This document shows, one piece after another, positions 54,401-64,000 of a stretch of DNA of 64,000 nt. The position numbers and the translations under genes are program-made. The stretch is taken from contig VDMD01000001.1 in the NCBI GenBank assembly GCA_007026445.1, positions 1,612,001 to 1,676,000 on the forward strand, given 5' to 3'. The notes under the pieces were generated by a model. The model did not search any database. It was not told the DNA's origin and saw only the letters and a program-made list of their open reading frames with translations. Origin of the DNA: Schizophyllum amplum (taxonomy: Eukaryota > Basidiomycota > Agaricomycetes > Agaricales > Schizophyllaceae). Each line of letters begins with the position of its first letter. Position 1 is the first letter of the stretch.

Positions 54401-55659
54401 TTGTGGAGACTTGCGTGCTTTACGGAGGCTCAGGCTTCCTCGCATACACGTACGGTTCTCCAGTTCATCCCGTCTGGAAATTGATTTCTGACTTCCTCGT
54501 TCAGTGTGTGGCCCGCACTCATGACCCTTCCACCTTATCGCGAGCCGACGATGCTGGCCTTCCTCCAAGCGCTACAAGATGACCTTCACCGCATTCCCCT
54601 GTCCGATGCCGCTCCTACTCCGGGGATGCTCGCGACAGAGGTGCTGAAGCTGATCATCACCGAAGCGGGTTTCAATCGATATCCTACATCCCACTACGAT
54701 AGCAAAACTGGCAGGACGGGGCCGTCCCAGGACAACCGCTCGAAGGCCATCGCTCTGCTGAGGCTCTGTGTCAAACACGGTCAAACAGGACTGTGCAGTG
54801 CTGTGCTCGCCCGGATGTTCGACAGGTCCTTTGTAGACAGCGACTACATCCAAAAGGTCCTTGTGCCCTTCATCCCCGAGTTGCGGCAGTTCCTGGTCAG
54901 CAACAATATCTCGCCATGCGACGAGCCCTTCGATATGGTCTTCACCTCCATCGTCAAGCTTTGGGCAACACATGATCTCGGGCCCAAGCCCGCCAACCCG
55001 CCGGATTCCATCTTGGCCAATCTGCAGAGAAACGCCTGCCGCTGTAGGCATTGCCTCGATGTATTCGACTTCCTCCTCCGGGGCGAAGGGAAGACGCGGA
55101 CATTCGAGCAACTCGGGTTGCCTAAATGCAATCATCTCGCGACTCAGTTGGCCAGCTATGCTCCTGGTGCAGCGACGTGGTCCGTGACCCGCGGCTTTCA
55201 CCAGGGCCTGGAGGTGCGTAACTTTCTTTCTGGTCATTCTTTCCGCCTAATATCGACCAACAGGTTAAAAAGGCTGACGTCTTATACCAGCCCTTGCGAT
55301 GGATGACGGCGCAGGCACAAGGGCAAGCGATCCTTCGGTCTGTGTCCATGGATCAGAACGAACTGCAACGCATCCTCGGCGACAGTTATCAGGAGCTCAT
55401 GAACACGCTCGACGGCCAGCCGGATACAGCTCAGAGGACCACACATCTGGTCCCGACTGCGGCAACAGCGAGCGGTTTTGCAACTGGCGCGGGACTGCGC
55501 TTCTCGTCCGACACCGCAGTCCCGCTTGTCGCGAACCCTGCACCCGCACCCACATCTGCATCTCAACTTCCTGGTCTCGCTACACGGGAGTCTCGCAAAC
55601 GCAAAGCGTCGCAGCTCGAGACCGGGGACGTGATAGATCTTACGACCATGTCTCCTTGA
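51485..55659 (+). CDS. dioxygenase-like pseudoenzyme, copy C (ligands lost, nuclear/SIM tail kept)
   Basis: Third paralogue. Twelve exons (51485-51601, 51657-51914, 51963-52102, 52158-52175, 52226-52856, 52929-53075, 53129-53150, 53199-53544, 53597-53821, 53868-54449, 54505-55213, 55264-55659) give 1,196 aa. Exons of 258, 140, 18 and 22 nt match copy A exactly. The fold core persists (STAFATITVLLPSFFTGLVA, QYADVPCSTTPITSGYTLAL), but the ligands are H to R176, D to Q178, distal H to C, and R to T, so iron and 2-oxoglutarate binding should be lost. The helical region is conserved (FIPELRQFLV, LWATHDLGPKP), as is CRCRHCLDVF. The tail SRKRKASQLETG plus DVIDLTTMSP keeps a basic nuclear-type patch and a SUMO-interaction-like VIDLT. 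It is more divergent from A than B is. A scaffold or regulatory role is inferred. Confidence 0.82.
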
Positions 55660-55834
55660 TTACTTGACAGCGCTCATGGCTTTTACTTGCATGCCCCATC
55701 TACACACTGATCTAAATATTCCTCTGTCGATGACAATTCAATTATTACTAGACTAGAGCTGTTAAACTTCCTACGCATCGCCCACTTCCCATAAATACAG
55801 TACCGATCGCCAACTCGACTGACATAGATAATCA

Positions 55835-57791
55835 TTAGTCCTCTGCCGGGTAGTCCACTTTGTCGTACAACCTCAGCGTCTCATTCCAATCCCTCTTCCG
55901 CCTCCGCCTGAGCGAGAAGTACCGAGCATTCGCATCCCACTTGCCCAGAATCCGCCCCTTCTCTCTCCGCCCCGTGCTCAGGCTCTTGAAATGCTCCTCC
56001 GGATCCGCGGGCAGGTCAATCTCCTGCGCCAGCCGCATGATGCGCGCATGCAGTCCCGCACGCCGCTCGCGCATCGCCTGCAAAGTCGGCTTGCCCACCT
56101 TGAGCAGCCGCAGCAGCGCCGTGAACGCGCGGAACGATGCCACCGCGTCCTCGAACCACCGCAGCGACATCCACATCACCACCGGCACCGCAAAGAACGT
56201 GAGCGGCGCAAAGGGGAGCGTCAGCACCACCGCAAGGAACCAGACGCAGAGGCCGGAGAAGAGCCCATAGACGAGCTTGTACTGCGCGATCTCGTCCCAG
56301 GTGTCGAAAATGGGCCCGGTCTTCTTGAAGTTGTGCACGGCAATGAAGGTGGTGAGAAAGACGGGGAGCCAGAGGATGAGGCCGGGGAGGCAGATGAGGA
56401 AGAGAAAGAGCGCCCAGAGTAGTCGTATGCTCATGCGGTAGAGGATGACGTGCCGCGTAAGCGGCCGGCGGACGCGGTCGTCCTTGATACCCCATTTGAC
56501 GAGCTGGTCCTGATAGGCCTGAGCAAACATTAGATGAGATGAGAGGCCGTGAGTGATGCAAACCTTGATGTCGTCGTGCAGCGCGTCCAACTCGTCGGGC
56601 ATGACCTCCTTTGCTTTGAAGGCGTCCAAGAATCGCTGGGTCACGCGGACGTACTCCCCTAGGCTCATCTGCGTCCCAAGCGGGGCGTAAATGCGCGAAG
56701 CTACTTTCGCGGTCCGTGCGAGATCCCACGAAGGCGCATCCAGGGTTCCCGAGCTTATAGTATGGTGGAGCTTAGCGGTAAGTTCCCGGACGTTCGTAAA
56801 GTCCACCGGGGTCAAGAGTTCTGGGTGTTCCTACATAGGTTACGCTGCTTTGCTCGGCAGGGAGAGGGAAAAATTGGCACCTTCGGACGGAAAGTCATGG
56901 GCTCGTGGAAGCTGACGAGGACGTCCGAGCGGAAGTGTTGTCGATGCCTGGGTGCCATGAGCTATGAACGGCCATATGAGGGATACAGCGTACATGTACG
57001 TCACAGAACATGGAAGGATGGATATTTTGAAGTTAGGGTCGTCGCGGTTCCGTGACAAGACGTCGGAGACGAGACGGGCAACTACAGGGCTGTTAACGGC
57101 TGTACGGCACAAGCAAATGTGCAGACGCACCTCCGGTCTTCATGGGCGCGATTGTGGGATGATAGCGACTCATTCCCTCCGGGAAGAGACATACGGCGTC
57201 CCCCGCCTCGAGCGCCTCCATCAGCTTGAGCATGACCTCAGAGTTGTCGGCCTTGCCGTCCGGGGAGTCTTTCGCGCGCTTGATGGGTACAGTGCCGGCA
57301 GACTCTATGAGCCAGCTCGTGAACGTCTTCTGGCCGAATTGCGTGGCTTTAGCTGTGAGGCGCAGCATTTTGCGTTGCTGCGGCATGTATGGGTAAGACG
57401 GCGGACAGACGTTTCATGGGCGGGCCATGTACATGCCTTGCGTGGCATAGAGGTGACCATCAATCTAAGTAGCAGGCGTCAGCAATGAGCGAAGCGAAAG
57501 AGGAGAGGGGATGCTTACAAGGCGTCCGTGAGGGAGTTGGAGTGGTTGGCGGTGACGATGCTTCGCGCGACGCGGGTCAGAACGACTTCAGAAGAGTTGT
57601 TAAGCCACGTACCATGGGTGTCCATCCTCCGGTATGTTTTCGACATTCTCGATGACGATGGTGCCATAGAAGATCTTGAGTACGAACTTGAACAGTAGCC
57701 TGCCCCGACGTTAGGTCAGTCGCGAGCGGGACGAACGTGCTACAAACCGTATAAGGATATACGACCATGTCGCTGGTGTTCCCGACGACAT
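55835..57791 (-). CDS. glycerol-phosphate acyltransferase, PlsC family (Sct1/Gpt2-like)
   Basis: Nine exons: 57791-57748, 57699-57613, 57560-57519, 57464-57437, 57377-57131, 57081-57000, 56947-56881, 56830-56564 and 56518-55835, giving 515 aa. Near the start IVTANHSNSLTDAL holds the acyltransferase H-x4-D catalytic motif. ESAGTVPIKR and CLFPEGMSRYHPTIAPMKTG supply substrate-binding blocks II and III. VARLVSDVL and FRSDVLVSFHEPMTF follow. Two long hydrophobic hairpins (LLWALFLFLICLPGLILWLP and FLAVVLTLPFAPLTFFAVPV) anchor it in the ER or lipid-droplet membrane. The C-terminal region is basic. Expected to acylate glycerol-3-phosphate or dihydroxyacetone phosphate in glycerolipid synthesis. It is shorter than yeast Sct1/Gpt2 (about 750 aa), so the subfamily is not certain. 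The intron 57436-57378 appears to use a GC donor. Confidence 0.88.
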
Positions 57792-58004
57792 TCCGCGGGG
57801 TCTATGTCAGGAAAGAGTGTGCATAAACGAGATAGTAGAAGACAAGGCGAGCGCGCGCAGCTTACTTAGGCGCCGGCCCTTCCCTCCTAAGCACTTCCCA
57901 CGATCATGCAATGTGGTCAACTTGAACTTCGCATCATCATCACCGAATACAGGCCTTTTGCCGACCATCTCTGTCGTCGACATCGAACGCCCCCCTTCAA
58001 ACTC
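57792..58004. promoter_or_regulatory. compact divergent promoter, acyltransferase / BTB gene
   Basis: 213 nt between two diverging start codons. Both promoters must share it. Confidence 0.45.
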
Positions 58005-59111
58005 ATGTCTGCTGTGGAGAATTGCGAGCCCCTCGCCAAGCGTCAAAGGACAGAAGACGCCAGCCTCTCCTCTGCTACGCGTCATGACACCCACTGGTAT
58101 CGCGATGGGTCCATCGTTCTCCACGTCGAGGATATGCTTTTTCGTGTTCATCAAACTGTGAGAAACAGACGTTGGCGCTGCCACCGCAAGGTCAATCTCA
58201 CTCCTCCCCCAGACGCTGGAGAAGTTCTCCGAAGTCTTCCGAGACCTGTTCGCTGTGCCGCAGCCGGAAGGGGAGGAGCAGGTGGATGGCTGTCCCGTCG
58301 TTCGTCTGCAGGCCGACAAGAGCCTCCACTGGGAACATCTTCTCGATGCAATATACGATCCGCTGCAGTGCGTATGCTGACACCTTTGCCTGCCCCGAAG
58401 CTGACGTCCCTCTTTCGCAGCTTCTTCACCCTCGAATCGCAGAACCGAAATGATAAAATTGCACGGCTGTCTAGCATCTTGCGTCTAGCAACAAAATACC
58501 GCATCGTCGTATTTCGGCAAAAGTGCATCACTATGTTCTCTAAGCACTTCCCTACAGCGGATGTATTTGCGTGCAACCTTCACGACCTACCATCGATTCC
58601 GCAGGCTGCCGATGTGCTTCAACTCGGACGCACAACAAATGCGCTGACGCTCCTCCCGTTCGCATTTCTACGTCTCGCCCTGATCCCGAATAAGGAGATT
58701 CTATACTATCTTCAGATAGCAAAGGAGGACAAACTCGCCTTGTATCGTGGATTGCTGGAACTTTTGACTGCACGAAACAAAGACGTGTATCCCTTCGTCT
58801 TTGCTTTCACCCCGACAGATGGCTGTCGCGCGTCGCCATCGTGCACGATCCGTGGTTTCGGCGACCTTCCTGCGTCGGTCGACAACATTCATTTCTTCGC
58901 CTTGAAAGCGGAATTTGCCTTCATGCAGACAGTGCTATGCGAATCATGCTACGAGTCTATAGGCTCAACCTTCCTGGCAGGAAGACAGAAGACGTGGGAA
59001 CGCCTTCCCGAGATTTTCGATCTGGGCAAGGACTGGGACGAGCTGCGCCGTATACAAAACTATGATAGCGAGCTGTATGTCAACTTCTCCTCTGTCGACT
59101 TCATGCGCTAA
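58005..59111 (+). CDS. BTB/POZ domain protein
   Basis: Three exons, 58005-58157, 58213-58367 and 58421-59111, give 332 aa. After a short polar start (AKRQRTEDAS), the BTB core reads WYRDGSIVLHVEDMLFRVHQ, TLEKFSEVFRDLFAVPQPEG and VVRLQADKSLHWEHLLDAIY, with the second and third strands joined across the first intron. The DG(S/N)IVLxV...F(R/K)VH...L...S..F pattern is the agaricomycete BTB signature. The C-terminal 200 residues are helical, contain Cys-rich bits (CESCYESIG) and match the region that usually follows BTB in mushroom proteins. BTB domains dimerise and often bind Cullin-3. No kelch repeats or DNA-binding domain are present, so the role is unknown. Family is expanded in mushrooms. Confidence 0.88.
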   Translation: MSAVENCEPLAKRQRTEDASLSSATRHDTHWYRDGSIVLHVEDMLFRVHQTVRNRRWRCHRKVNLTPPPDAGEVLRSLPRPVRCAAAGRGGAGGWLSRRSSAGRQEPPLGTSSRCNIRSAAVRMLTPLPAPKLTSLFRSFFTLESQNRNDKIARLSSILRLATKYRIVVFRQKCITMFSKHFPTADVFACNLHDLPSIPQAADVLQLGRTTNALTLLPFAFLRLALIPNKEILYYLQIAKEDKLALYRGLLELLTARNKDVYPFVFAFTPTDGCRASPSCTIRGFGDLPASVDNIHFFALKAEFAFMQTVLCESCYESIGSTFLAGRQKTWERLPEIFDLGKDWDELRRIQNYDSELYVNFSSVDFMR

Positions 59112-59415
59112 CCTTTGAACTTTCCGGCCAGACCACCATAGAAACCACTGCAGTGTAACGCGTGTTACAAAGAGGCCTTCTCTCTTGGAATCATGATGGA
59201 AAGTAGGCACTAGGTATTCTCAAATGAAATCCATCATCTGGCTACCGCCGTTCGAGCAAACTTCGTCTTGGTGCGACACGAGGTCAACTTTCGGCAGCGC
59301 TTTTTCGACCCCGGAATATCCAGCCCGCAAGTAAGTAAAAGCAAGACGAACAGTCGGCCCCATCCACTCTAGCAACCAAAATATAGCATACGTCCAGCCA
59401 TCGTTCCCCGACCTC
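59112..59415. other. convergent spacer
   Basis: 304 nt between the stops of the BTB and SNAPC3-like genes. Nothing recognised. Confidence 0.5.
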
Positions 59416-60828
59416 TTACCATCCCGACACATGCACTGGCAGGGGGACAACGAAAACATTTGGGTCGCCCGGATGCCCCATCGCCTTCCAACACGGGTCG
59501 CACAGAAGACACGGCGACTCGCCCAGCCTCACGTCGTTCACAATGGACCACAATGGCTGGACGTTCCCGCACGCCTTGCAGTTTGTCGGAAGGATAGGCA
59601 TGAGGCGGATGGTGATGGGATAACCGACCACAGGGTCCCGAGGGTGCCGCATTCTGTTTTCTTCGTTTGAGTATGTACAAAAGGGTTGTACGAAGCGATA
59701 ATTACCGTATCTCGTCCACCACAGCATAGTGCTCGCAATTGCCTTCGTGCAAGATAAAACACGGCTCGTTAATGCGCAGGGTCAGGTCATCCAGGCGCGT
59801 TTCCCAGGTCTTTGTAGGCGCTTTTGCGACCTGGATATCCCTGTCTTGCCCCGTCTTGCGCAGGTGCTCGACGAATTTGCTGACACACGCTCAGCGGGAC
59901 TCGGCGGCGAGCAATCATCCCCGACGTACCTTGCATAGTCATCTTCATCCCGACCATCGCCGTACACCAGACCCTCTATGCAAATAAGATGCCCAGGCCG
60001 TGGTCTGTTCCCAGTTGAATTTGTGCGGACGAGCTCGCGCGACGCGCACGGGAATGTCTGCGCCAAGTCTTCGAGCGTGTGCCAGGACAAGAAGACGTGC
60101 TGTGAGGCGCGCTCCAGGTAGCTCGGGTTGTGCTTGAACTTGCTGTGGATCGAGATGGTGATCACGGCCTCGTCGGCGCGGTAGGGACATTCCTGCGAAG
60201 TCATCGCTTTCTTGCGGTGGGCGAAATTAGCCGGTCGAATTCATTGGCGGGAACAAAGGCTTACTAGATTTGAGATAGCGTTATAATCCGTGTTCTTTGC
60301 TGGCCGTATGAAGGCTTGTGCACGACGGTCTAGTCTGGAGAGGTCAGAGTGCGTTCAGGCATAGCTGAATCGCATGTACCTGAGGGACTGCAACGTCGCC
60401 CCGTCGATGTTTTCCTGCAGCATTTGTATACCCGGCTCGTCTGAGATGTCGACACCATGCTTTGGCGGACGCCCGGCTATGTCGTTAATCTCGTCCGTGT
60501 GCGTCTTCATCAGGTGGTAGCTGTTGGGAACAGAGTTCCATGTTGACTCGAGCGCTTTTTTCACGTCGCTAACGCTGGCGGCGGCGGAACCTTGAGGTCA
60601 GAAACAAGAGCAGGGAGTGCCAACTCACTCGCAGTCTTCAGTCAAAGCTTGCCTGGCCTCTGGAGATAGTTTGGAGAGACAGGCCTCCAAGGAGGCAGCG
60701 TCAGGTAATTCGGAGTCCACGCAGGAGAGGATGAATTCTGCGACGTTGATGGGCTCTGAAGGGGGCCCGAAGTGCGTCTCGGCTTGTCGCGCGTACGAAA
60801 GCAAGGTGTGAGTGGACGTAGGAGGCAT
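59416..60828 (-). CDS. SNAPC3: SNAPC3-like subunit of the snRNA-activating protein complex
   Basis: Six exons: 60828-60629, 60574-60380, 60334-60265, 60210-59930, 59879-59706 and 59653-59416, giving 385 aa. The N-terminal half is acidic and helical. The C-terminal half has the SNAPC3/SRD2 blocks ISIHSKFKHNPSYLERASQH, HTLEDLAQTFPCASRELV, HLICIEGLVYGDGR, ILHEGNCEHYAVVDEIR and HPRDPVVGYPITIRLMP. A Cys-rich end follows (CKACGNVQPLW, CLLCDPCWKAMGH), the family's putative zinc-binding module. In animals and plants this subunit contacts the proximal sequence element of snRNA promoters for RNA polymerase II and III. Basidiomycetes retain homologues although yeasts do not. Expected to be nuclear. A strong donor overlaps the last codons (around 59424), so the C-terminus could be extended by another exon. 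Confidence 0.88.
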
Positions 60829-61027
60829 TTCGGTTAGGTCATTGAGTGGCTGCCTGTTCTTTCGGTCAGGTGTGAGTGGGTAGCTGAGAGCAAGGTAAGA
60901 ACTTGGTAAGAGCAAGTTGAAGTCGAGCATTCCTTCGGATATCGCCGGACGGCAAACATATGGACACAAAGGCGCGCCGCACGCGCTGTATCTCTTCCGG
61001 CGCGCACGCGACGCGCTCAAGGATCTC

Positions 61028-62692
61028 ATGAACAGCAACTCCGGATGCTTCAGCATCCCAGAAATCTTGTCACTCATATGTCAGCAGCTTCGGGATGACG
61101 AGCTCCTCAAATCTCTGGCATCGCTCGCGACGACCAGCGCCGCCATTTCCGCTACCGCCCTCAAAGTTCTCTGGGAGCGACAGGATTCTCTTGTGCCGTT
61201 GTTGAGGACCCTGAAAGGATACAGCTTCTCATCTCAGGCCTTGGTGCGTGCTATCTTCCGTAACCCATTCGGCGCCTCAATAACAGATCATGAACATGCA
61301 CAGATTCTTCCTGCTTCCCTCAGCCGAGTCTCCTGGTCCCGCATGCAAGCGTACGCCAGTAAAATGAAGACCCTCTCTATAAGCTATAACGATTGTGGCA
61401 CCGCACATGTCCGCATACCTGAGACCACTGCCAGGACGATCCTCATTCGATCAGGTGGTGGACGCATCATCCCCGGCCTCCTCCGATTCGAGTGGGAGGT
61501 ACGCACGACTGCGCACGATTCGGGACTATCCTCCTTCATCTTCCTCTTCGTCGGCCCTTCACTCGACGCGTTACGTATCTTCGTCAACAACACCCCTGGC
61601 GACAGAGCCGTGCTGGAACTCCTCCCTCCGATGTGCCCAGACCTGACGGTGCTGGAGTTATACACGGACGCCCGCAGTCCGCCATCATCTCAGGATCTGC
61701 AGGACACGATCAGCAGATGGCACTCCTTGCGTATGGCGGATATCCCCTTCGTCAATGCAGAAAGCCTCTCCCATCTCGGCAGGCTGGAAACGCTACGTGA
61801 ATTGTGTCTTGATTCGTCTCAGCGCGTTCAGGACTCCGACAGCGACCGGCCCGCGCCAAATTCTGCTGCTTTCTCGCATGGGCTTCAGAAGCTCACAGTA
61901 TCCGCCTGCGATGCGCAAAGTCCCCCAAAGATGCTGCAGTCTTTCTCGAATACGCCGATCAATGTCGAGGAAGTCGTCGTCAGCTGCACTCAAACATCGC
62001 CAGATGTCGATGCAAGACAGCTTATTATCCGGGCAATTTCCAGTGCATTCTCGAAGGATACGCTGCGAAGCATCGTCTGCAGACAGCAACATCACAAGCC
62101 TTTCAACTGGATGCCTATCCAGTCCTGGTGCCTCTTGCCGTATGCGCAGTGCAGATACCTCACGAACGTCAACCTCGAGTGCTGGATGGACCTCAACGAC
62201 GCGGACTACACGCACTTAGCTGAATCTTGGCCGTACATCGAGAATCTCCGTGTTGATACGTTTTACTGGCGCTCGGACGAACACACACCTTCCGCGACGC
62301 TGGCCGCCCTGGTGCCCTTCGCGATCCAGTGCCACAATTTGACCAACCTCGACATTCTCATCGATGCAAATGTCGCTCCGCCACTCTCTGTAATTCCTAC
62401 CGGACAATTCTCGCGCCGACGGGTGGGAATGCACTTCGGTGCATCGCCGATCCAGAGTCCACGGCATGTAGCCGCCTTCCTCTCGGCTTTATTCCCCGAA
62501 AGCGGTTGCGTGTCCTACGCAGATATGGCGTCTGGGTCGGATACGTCGCGCAAAGTCAAGACCTCTTACGCAGAAAAGTGGAAGGAAGTTGACGAGCACC
62601 TGGCGTTGTTCCTCGTGGTGCGCGCGCATGAGCGAGAGAGGATTGCATCGATAGTGAGTGATGTAGGCCAACTTGAAAGCCCACGAAACTGA
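61028..62692 (+). CDS. F-box-like protein with leucine-rich C-terminal region
   Basis: A single long exon encodes 554 aa from the ATG at 61028. The frame is open up to 60917, which would add 37 residues, but those are not typical. MNSNSGCFSIPEILSLICQQ begins a classic F-box, followed by LRDDELLKSLASLATTSAAI and SATALKVLWERQDSLVPLLR. The remainder alternates hydrophobic strands and Leu-rich helices (LLRFEWEVRTT, CPDLTVLELYTDARSP, YIENLRVDTFYW, CHNLTNLDILIDANV), as in the large agaricomycete F-box/LRR-like family. Expected role is a substrate receptor of SCF ubiquitin ligase. The 5' region is squeezed between this gene and the SNAPC3-like gene (199 nt between ATGs). A donor near the end (around 62655) could give a different last few residues. 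Confidence 0.85.
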   Translation: MNSNSGCFSIPEILSLICQQLRDDELLKSLASLATTSAAISATALKVLWERQDSLVPLLRTLKGYSFSSQALVRAIFRNPFGASITDHEHAQILPASLSRVSWSRMQAYASKMKTLSISYNDCGTAHVRIPETTARTILIRSGGGRIIPGLLRFEWEVRTTAHDSGLSSFIFLFVGPSLDALRIFVNNTPGDRAVLELLPPMCPDLTVLELYTDARSPPSSQDLQDTISRWHSLRMADIPFVNAESLSHLGRLETLRELCLDSSQRVQDSDSDRPAPNSAAFSHGLQKLTVSACDAQSPPKMLQSFSNTPINVEEVVVSCTQTSPDVDARQLIIRAISSAFSKDTLRSIVCRQQHHKPFNWMPIQSWCLLPYAQCRYLTNVNLECWMDLNDADYTHLAESWPYIENLRVDTFYWRSDEHTPSATLAALVPFAIQCHNLTNLDILIDANVAPPLSVIPTGQFSRRRVGMHFGASPIQSPRHVAAFLSALFPESGCVSYADMASGSDTSRKVKTSYAEKWKEVDEHLALFLVVRAHERERIASIVSDVGQLESPRN

Positions 62693-63377
62693 TAAGAACA
62701 TATGCAGAAGACGACTGCAGTCTTGCAAAAGGAGGAATAATGCGTTAGTGCCGCGCTTGAGGACTCGAGTCCGCGATGCAAAAGCTGGGCAGTTGAGAGC
62801 TGAGGCGTGTACTCTAGCTATTGCAGGAACCAGGGTCAAATGGCTATCGCATGCGTGTTGTTCTATCTGGCCATAGTAAGCTGTAACTTGTCCAAATCTT
62901 ACCTGCGGGTTCGCTGTGGCTTGCTGTCTGCTCGACGAGCTCCAGAAAGGCGCATCAGTGTTGTTCGGCAAGTTCCGACCATTCATCGCCACTTTAGGGC
63001 CGGTATTCTCGCGTGGCGCCCGCTTTAACTGGGAACTTGATGTAATTCTGAATGCTCGGGCAGCACCTCCTCTGAAGATCTGACCTCTTATGCGCACCCT
63101 CATGATGCAACGCCGGTCCTAGACGAGCTGCACAGCTCAAGTCGAAGATCGGGATGATCTCCGCGCCGAATCTGACAGCGACTGCGTCGAAGAGCCGGCT
63201 ACTTGCAAACAAGCTTTCGCGGGCGGGACTCTGGGTTCAGGCGTCGTGCGGCGGGCGAAGGATGCCAAACGTGTCTCTTTCTCTGCGACCACCACCACCG
63301 GTCGTGCTGCCACCCCAACACATACCCCACGCTCCTTATAATCGTCAGCCTATGCCCTGCTAATATTTACGACCGCT
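62693..63377. other. spacer upstream of right-end kinase
   Basis: 685 nt. CT/CAC-rich stretches lie just before the kinase ATG. No gene recognised. Confidence 0.5.
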
Positions 63378-64000
63378 ATGACCCTCAAGACGCCCAGCTC
63401 CGATGTGCTTTCATTTGTTCAGGACGCTCGCCGATTACCTAACCGTTCTTGTATTCTAGAGACTGTCCTCGACCTCCTCCTCAGAGAGCGCCAGCTCAGA
63501 GGCATCCGTTCAGAAGCTCGACGTCAATGATCTCGACATCCTCAAGCTACTGGGCACGGGCCACATCGGAAGAGTCTTCCTCGCTCGTCACCGATCGACA
63601 AGCCAGCTGCTCGCCCTAAAAGTTATCACAAAAACTGCGCTATCTCCTCAGGAGTGCGCCGGCGTCCTTCGCGAACAGTGCATACTCGAAAAGCTCTGTG
63701 GCGCCACCGTGGACCATGCACTCTTCACGCGTCTCATGGCGAGTTGGCACGACGAACAGAATTTCTATATGGCTTTGGTGCGTTTCGCACGTACTTCTGG
63801 TCCACTGCTGACGGAAATTCAGGAATATATCGCCGGCGGAGACCTGGCTATCGAGCTTGGACGTTGCGGCACCTTCGACGAGGAGCGGGTCCGCCTGTAT
63901 GCGGCTGAGATAGTAGGTATATTCCTCGTGTGCCCACGCTGCGTACTAAATACTATATGCGCTCAGATCACCACTTTGGAGGTGCTTCACGCCCAGGGCG
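63378..64000 (+). CDS. AGC-type Ser/Thr protein kinase, 3' partial
   Basis: Exons 63378-63416, 63460-63777, 63823-63912 and 63967 to the window end keep one frame. A short Ser-rich start (SSTSSSESASSEAS) leads into the kinase N-lobe: LDILKLLGTGHIGRVFLARH (glycine loop), LLALKVITK (ATP lysine), LREQCILEKLC (helix C glutamate), WHDEQNFYMALEYIAGGDLA (hinge), and FDEERVRLYAAEIITTLEVL. The EY-x-GGDL hinge and RxYxAEI helix are typical of AGC kinases. The catalytic loop is outside the window, so activity and subfamily cannot be judged. The glycine loop has His-Ile where most AGC kinases have Ser/Ala-Phe. The first short intron (63417-63459) has a weak donor (GTTCAG), so the start is tentative. Confidence 0.8.

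Noticed and set aside
41454..55659. Transposon or viral origin for the tandem array
   Set aside because: The genes are intron-rich and nuclear in style, no terminal repeats or target duplications were seen, and no polymerase or integrase motifs occur.

Overview
The window looks like nuclear DNA of a filamentous basidiomycete, most likely an agaricomycete (mushroom or polypore group). It is gene dense on both strands and GC-rich, and almost every gene is cut by introns of about 45-60 nt (GT...AG). The gene set is fungal: a New1/Elf1-type ABC ATPase, an NDR kinase, a Mkk1-type MAPKK, a Zn2Cys6 regulator, and F-box and BTB proteins. Exon joins below were found by eye, requiring splice sites, an open frame and family continuity. 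They are predictions. No species is claimed.

Layout. 1-942: 3' part of an AhpC/TSA-like (PRXL2) gene. 2833-4031: Zn2Cys6 transcription factor. 6638-8239: Mkk1-type MAP kinase kinase, divergent from an F-box gene (8629-10148). 12586-13189: N-terminal acetyltransferase NAA50. 13527-14418: C2H2 regulator. 15998-18928: DNA ligase I with a PCNA-binding peptide. 19128-20095: secreted CREG-like protein, convergent with an unrecognised 468-aa protein (20177-21751). 22531-23105: BolA-like protein. 23879-25211: second C2H2 regulator. 25800-30346: NDR-type AGC kinase with a CRIB-like motif. 31466-32675: homeodomain protein. 35109-39112: New1/Elf1. 40157-41031: four-helix membrane protein.

41454-55659 is the most unusual part: three tandem paralogues of about 1,170-1,235 aa, each with 12 or 13 exons in the same arrangement. 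Copy A keeps all iron and 2-oxoglutarate ligands of a prolyl-4-hydroxylase-like dioxygenase (H227, D229, H285, R295). Copies B and C have lost all four but keep their frames over about 3.5 kb of coding sequence, so they look like pseudoenzymes rather than dead genes. A and C end in a basic patch plus a SUMO-interaction-like VIDL motif. B stops just before it. A stray fragment of such a tail lies between B and C.

55835-57791: PlsC-type glycerol-phosphate acyltransferase. 58005-59111: BTB protein. 59416-60828: SNAPC3-like subunit of the snRNA-gene activator. 61028-62692: F-box-like protein. 63378-end: start of another AGC-type kinase gene. I see no operons, CRISPR arrays, tRNA or rRNA genes, or convincing transposons. 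Longer spacers hold G-homopolymer tracts and short repeats.
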